Source: Candidatus Moraniibacteriota bacterium
GTDB taxonomy: Bacteria; Patescibacteriota; Minisyncoccia; CAIUEV01; JAHKAQ01
DNA length: 12,218 bases
Assembly (NCBI GenBank): GCA_014729445.1
Contig: WJJX01000104.1
Span: 1 to 12,218, forward strand
Direction: 5' to 3'
This document shows positions 11,489 to 12,218 of this stretch, in pieces. The notes beneath the pieces were generated by a model, which saw nothing but the letters and a program-made list of their open reading frames with translations, searched no databases and was not told where the DNA came from. The first letter of the stretch is position 1. Every line of letters starts with the position of its first letter. Made by a program: the position numbers and the translations under genes.

Positions 11489-12218
11489 TTATTTTAATTT
11501 TTTTAAGCAGGCAACCAACTTTGTATAAACCCTTAAATTATGAATCGTTGCCAAGCGGTAGGCTAGCGAGTCGTTGATGTTAAAGAGATGATGGAGGTAG
11601 GCGCGGGAATAGTTTTTGCAGCAGAAGCAATCGCAGAATTCGCTGACTGCTTTTTCGTCTCTTCGGTATTTTTCGCGATTGATGTAAACATAGCCGAAGG
11701 TTTTTTGATTTTTAAGTCCTGCAAAAGTTTTTGGTTCTTTCTTGAAGACGTAAAGGCGCATATGGCGGCCGTCGCGGGTGGGAAGGGTGCAGTCGAAAAT
11801 GTCCCAGCCCATTTCGTATAGAGCGGCGATTTCAAAGGGTTTGCCAAAGCCTAAGGCGAATTTAGGATATTTATCGGGAATTAAATCGGCGATATATTTT
11901 GACATTTCAAGGTCCAATAGGCCGGTTTTTTCGTCGATCATGTAGCCGCCAAAGCCGTAACCGTCAAAGCCGATTTTTTGAAGTTCGCTCATGCAATAGG
12001 CTCTCAATTCTTTGTCAAAACCGCCCTGGATGACGGCAAAAAGCTTTGGTTTTGTTTTATCTGTTAATTTTCTTTTTTTAATTTGTTCATCAAATTCGAT
12101 TCGGCTTCGTTTGGCCCAATGAATGGTTCTATCGACGCTTTCTTTGATCTTGTCCTTTTCGGCTTTAGGATCGGTGAAGTCGTCAAGACAAACCGTAATA
12201 TCGGAGCCGATGTCTAAC
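11489..12218 (-). CDS. tgt: tRNA-guanine transglycosylase, C-terminal part (truncated at window edge)
   Basis: Tgt swaps G34 of GUN-anticodon tRNAs for a 7-deazaguanine (preQ1 in most bacteria) on the way to queuosine. 242 residues are present; the frame is open to the right edge. Seen in order: GSDITVCLDDF, HWAKRSRIEFD, FAVIQGGF, GFDGYGFGG, the nucleophile Asp in FDCTLPTRDGR, the zinc site CDCFCC (C-x-C-x2-C) with His in YSRAYLHHL, and TIHNLRVY. It then stops at ACLKKLK, shorter than the E. coli tail. Pocket positions differ from the Zymomonas enzyme as I recall it: DEC158 reads DDF, L231 reads Y, V233 reads I and M260 reads L, while the Gln of IQG and the Glu of the GGLAVGE loop are kept. 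The internal TTG at 12007 is not a start. Confidence 0.95.
   Translation of the reverse strand, partial: LDIGSDITVCLDDFTDPKAEKDKIKESVDRTIHWAKRSRIEFDEQIKKRKLTDKTKPKLFAVIQGGFDKELRAYCMSELQKIGFDGYGFGGYMIDEKTGLLDLEMSKYIADLIPDKYPKFALGFGKPFEIAALYEMGWDIFDCTLPTRDGRHMRLYVFKKEPKTFAGLKNQKTFGYVYINREKYRRDEKAVSEFCDCFCCKNYSRAYLHHLFNINDSLAYRLATIHNLRVYTKLVACLKKLK

Noticed and set aside
11563..11847. Open frames on both strands inside tgt
   Set aside because: They overlap conserved tgt motifs (nucleophile and zinc site) in other frames and have no family features.
1..12218. CRISPR array or defence island
   Set aside because: No regularly spaced direct repeats and no cas, restriction or toxin genes are visible.

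Overview
The window looks like a piece of a Candidate Phyla Radiation (Patescibacteria, probably Parcubacteria-like) chromosome. This is an inference from several traits: AT-rich DNA, almost no gene with a Shine-Dalgarno sequence at normal spacing, small lysine-rich proteins of no known family, many short intergenic hairpins, and an otherwise bacterial set of housekeeping genes. No rRNA, tRNA, CRISPR array or intact insertion sequence is visible. Both ends cut through genes.

Layout. (1) Bases 1-1348 hold the C-terminal two thirds of a ClpC-type Hsp100 unfoldase, followed 10 bases later by a charged 188-residue protein of unknown role. (2) Bases 1926-2135 contain no intact gene; a startless open frame may be a remnant. 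(3) A small TM1266-like regulator with an added His/Cys cluster (2136-2396, +) converges on two tandem paralogous P-loop kinases (2393-2962 and 3019-3600, -) and tsaD (3763-4815, -). (4) A divergent promoter region (4816-5208) has a consensus sigma-70 promoter driving a membrane-anchored putative murein hydrolase (5209-5958, +) through a leader of three consecutive hairpins. A perfect bidirectional terminator follows, shared with a convergent small DUF7832-like gene (6017-6505, -). (5) A Na+/Ca2+ antiporter with NCKX-type exchanger motifs (6586-7650, +) converges on fhs, formate-tetrahydrofolate ligase (7827-9497, -). (6) A 505-base hairpin-rich spacer leads to a two-gene unit (10003-11236, -): an ArmA/Rmt/FmrO-type 16S rRNA methyltransferase and a small coiled-coil protein of unknown role. 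(7) The right end is the C-terminal part of tRNA-guanine transglycosylase (tgt, -), with a probable terminator.

How the genes relate. Three enzymes act on translation RNAs: TsaD (t6A37 in tRNA), Tgt (position 34 of GUN tRNAs) and the ArmA-like enzyme (predicted m7G1405 in 16S rRNA). The last is the standout. It carries nearly every signature block of the aminoglycoside-resistance methyltransferases of actinomycete producers and pathogens, yet sits in an apparently ordinary ultrasmall-bacterium context with no mobile-element genes beside it. Fhs supplies 10-formyl-THF for one-carbon metabolism. The Clp unfoldase, murein hydrolase and antiporter cover proteostasis, envelope and ion homeostasis.

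Intergenic DNA contains at least two families of short palindromic repeats, each seen twice here: TAGTCGCTCGC with a CCTTCCCT hairpin, and hairpins ending GCGGGGATRAT. There are also several one-off palindromes. These are the main unexplained structures in the window.
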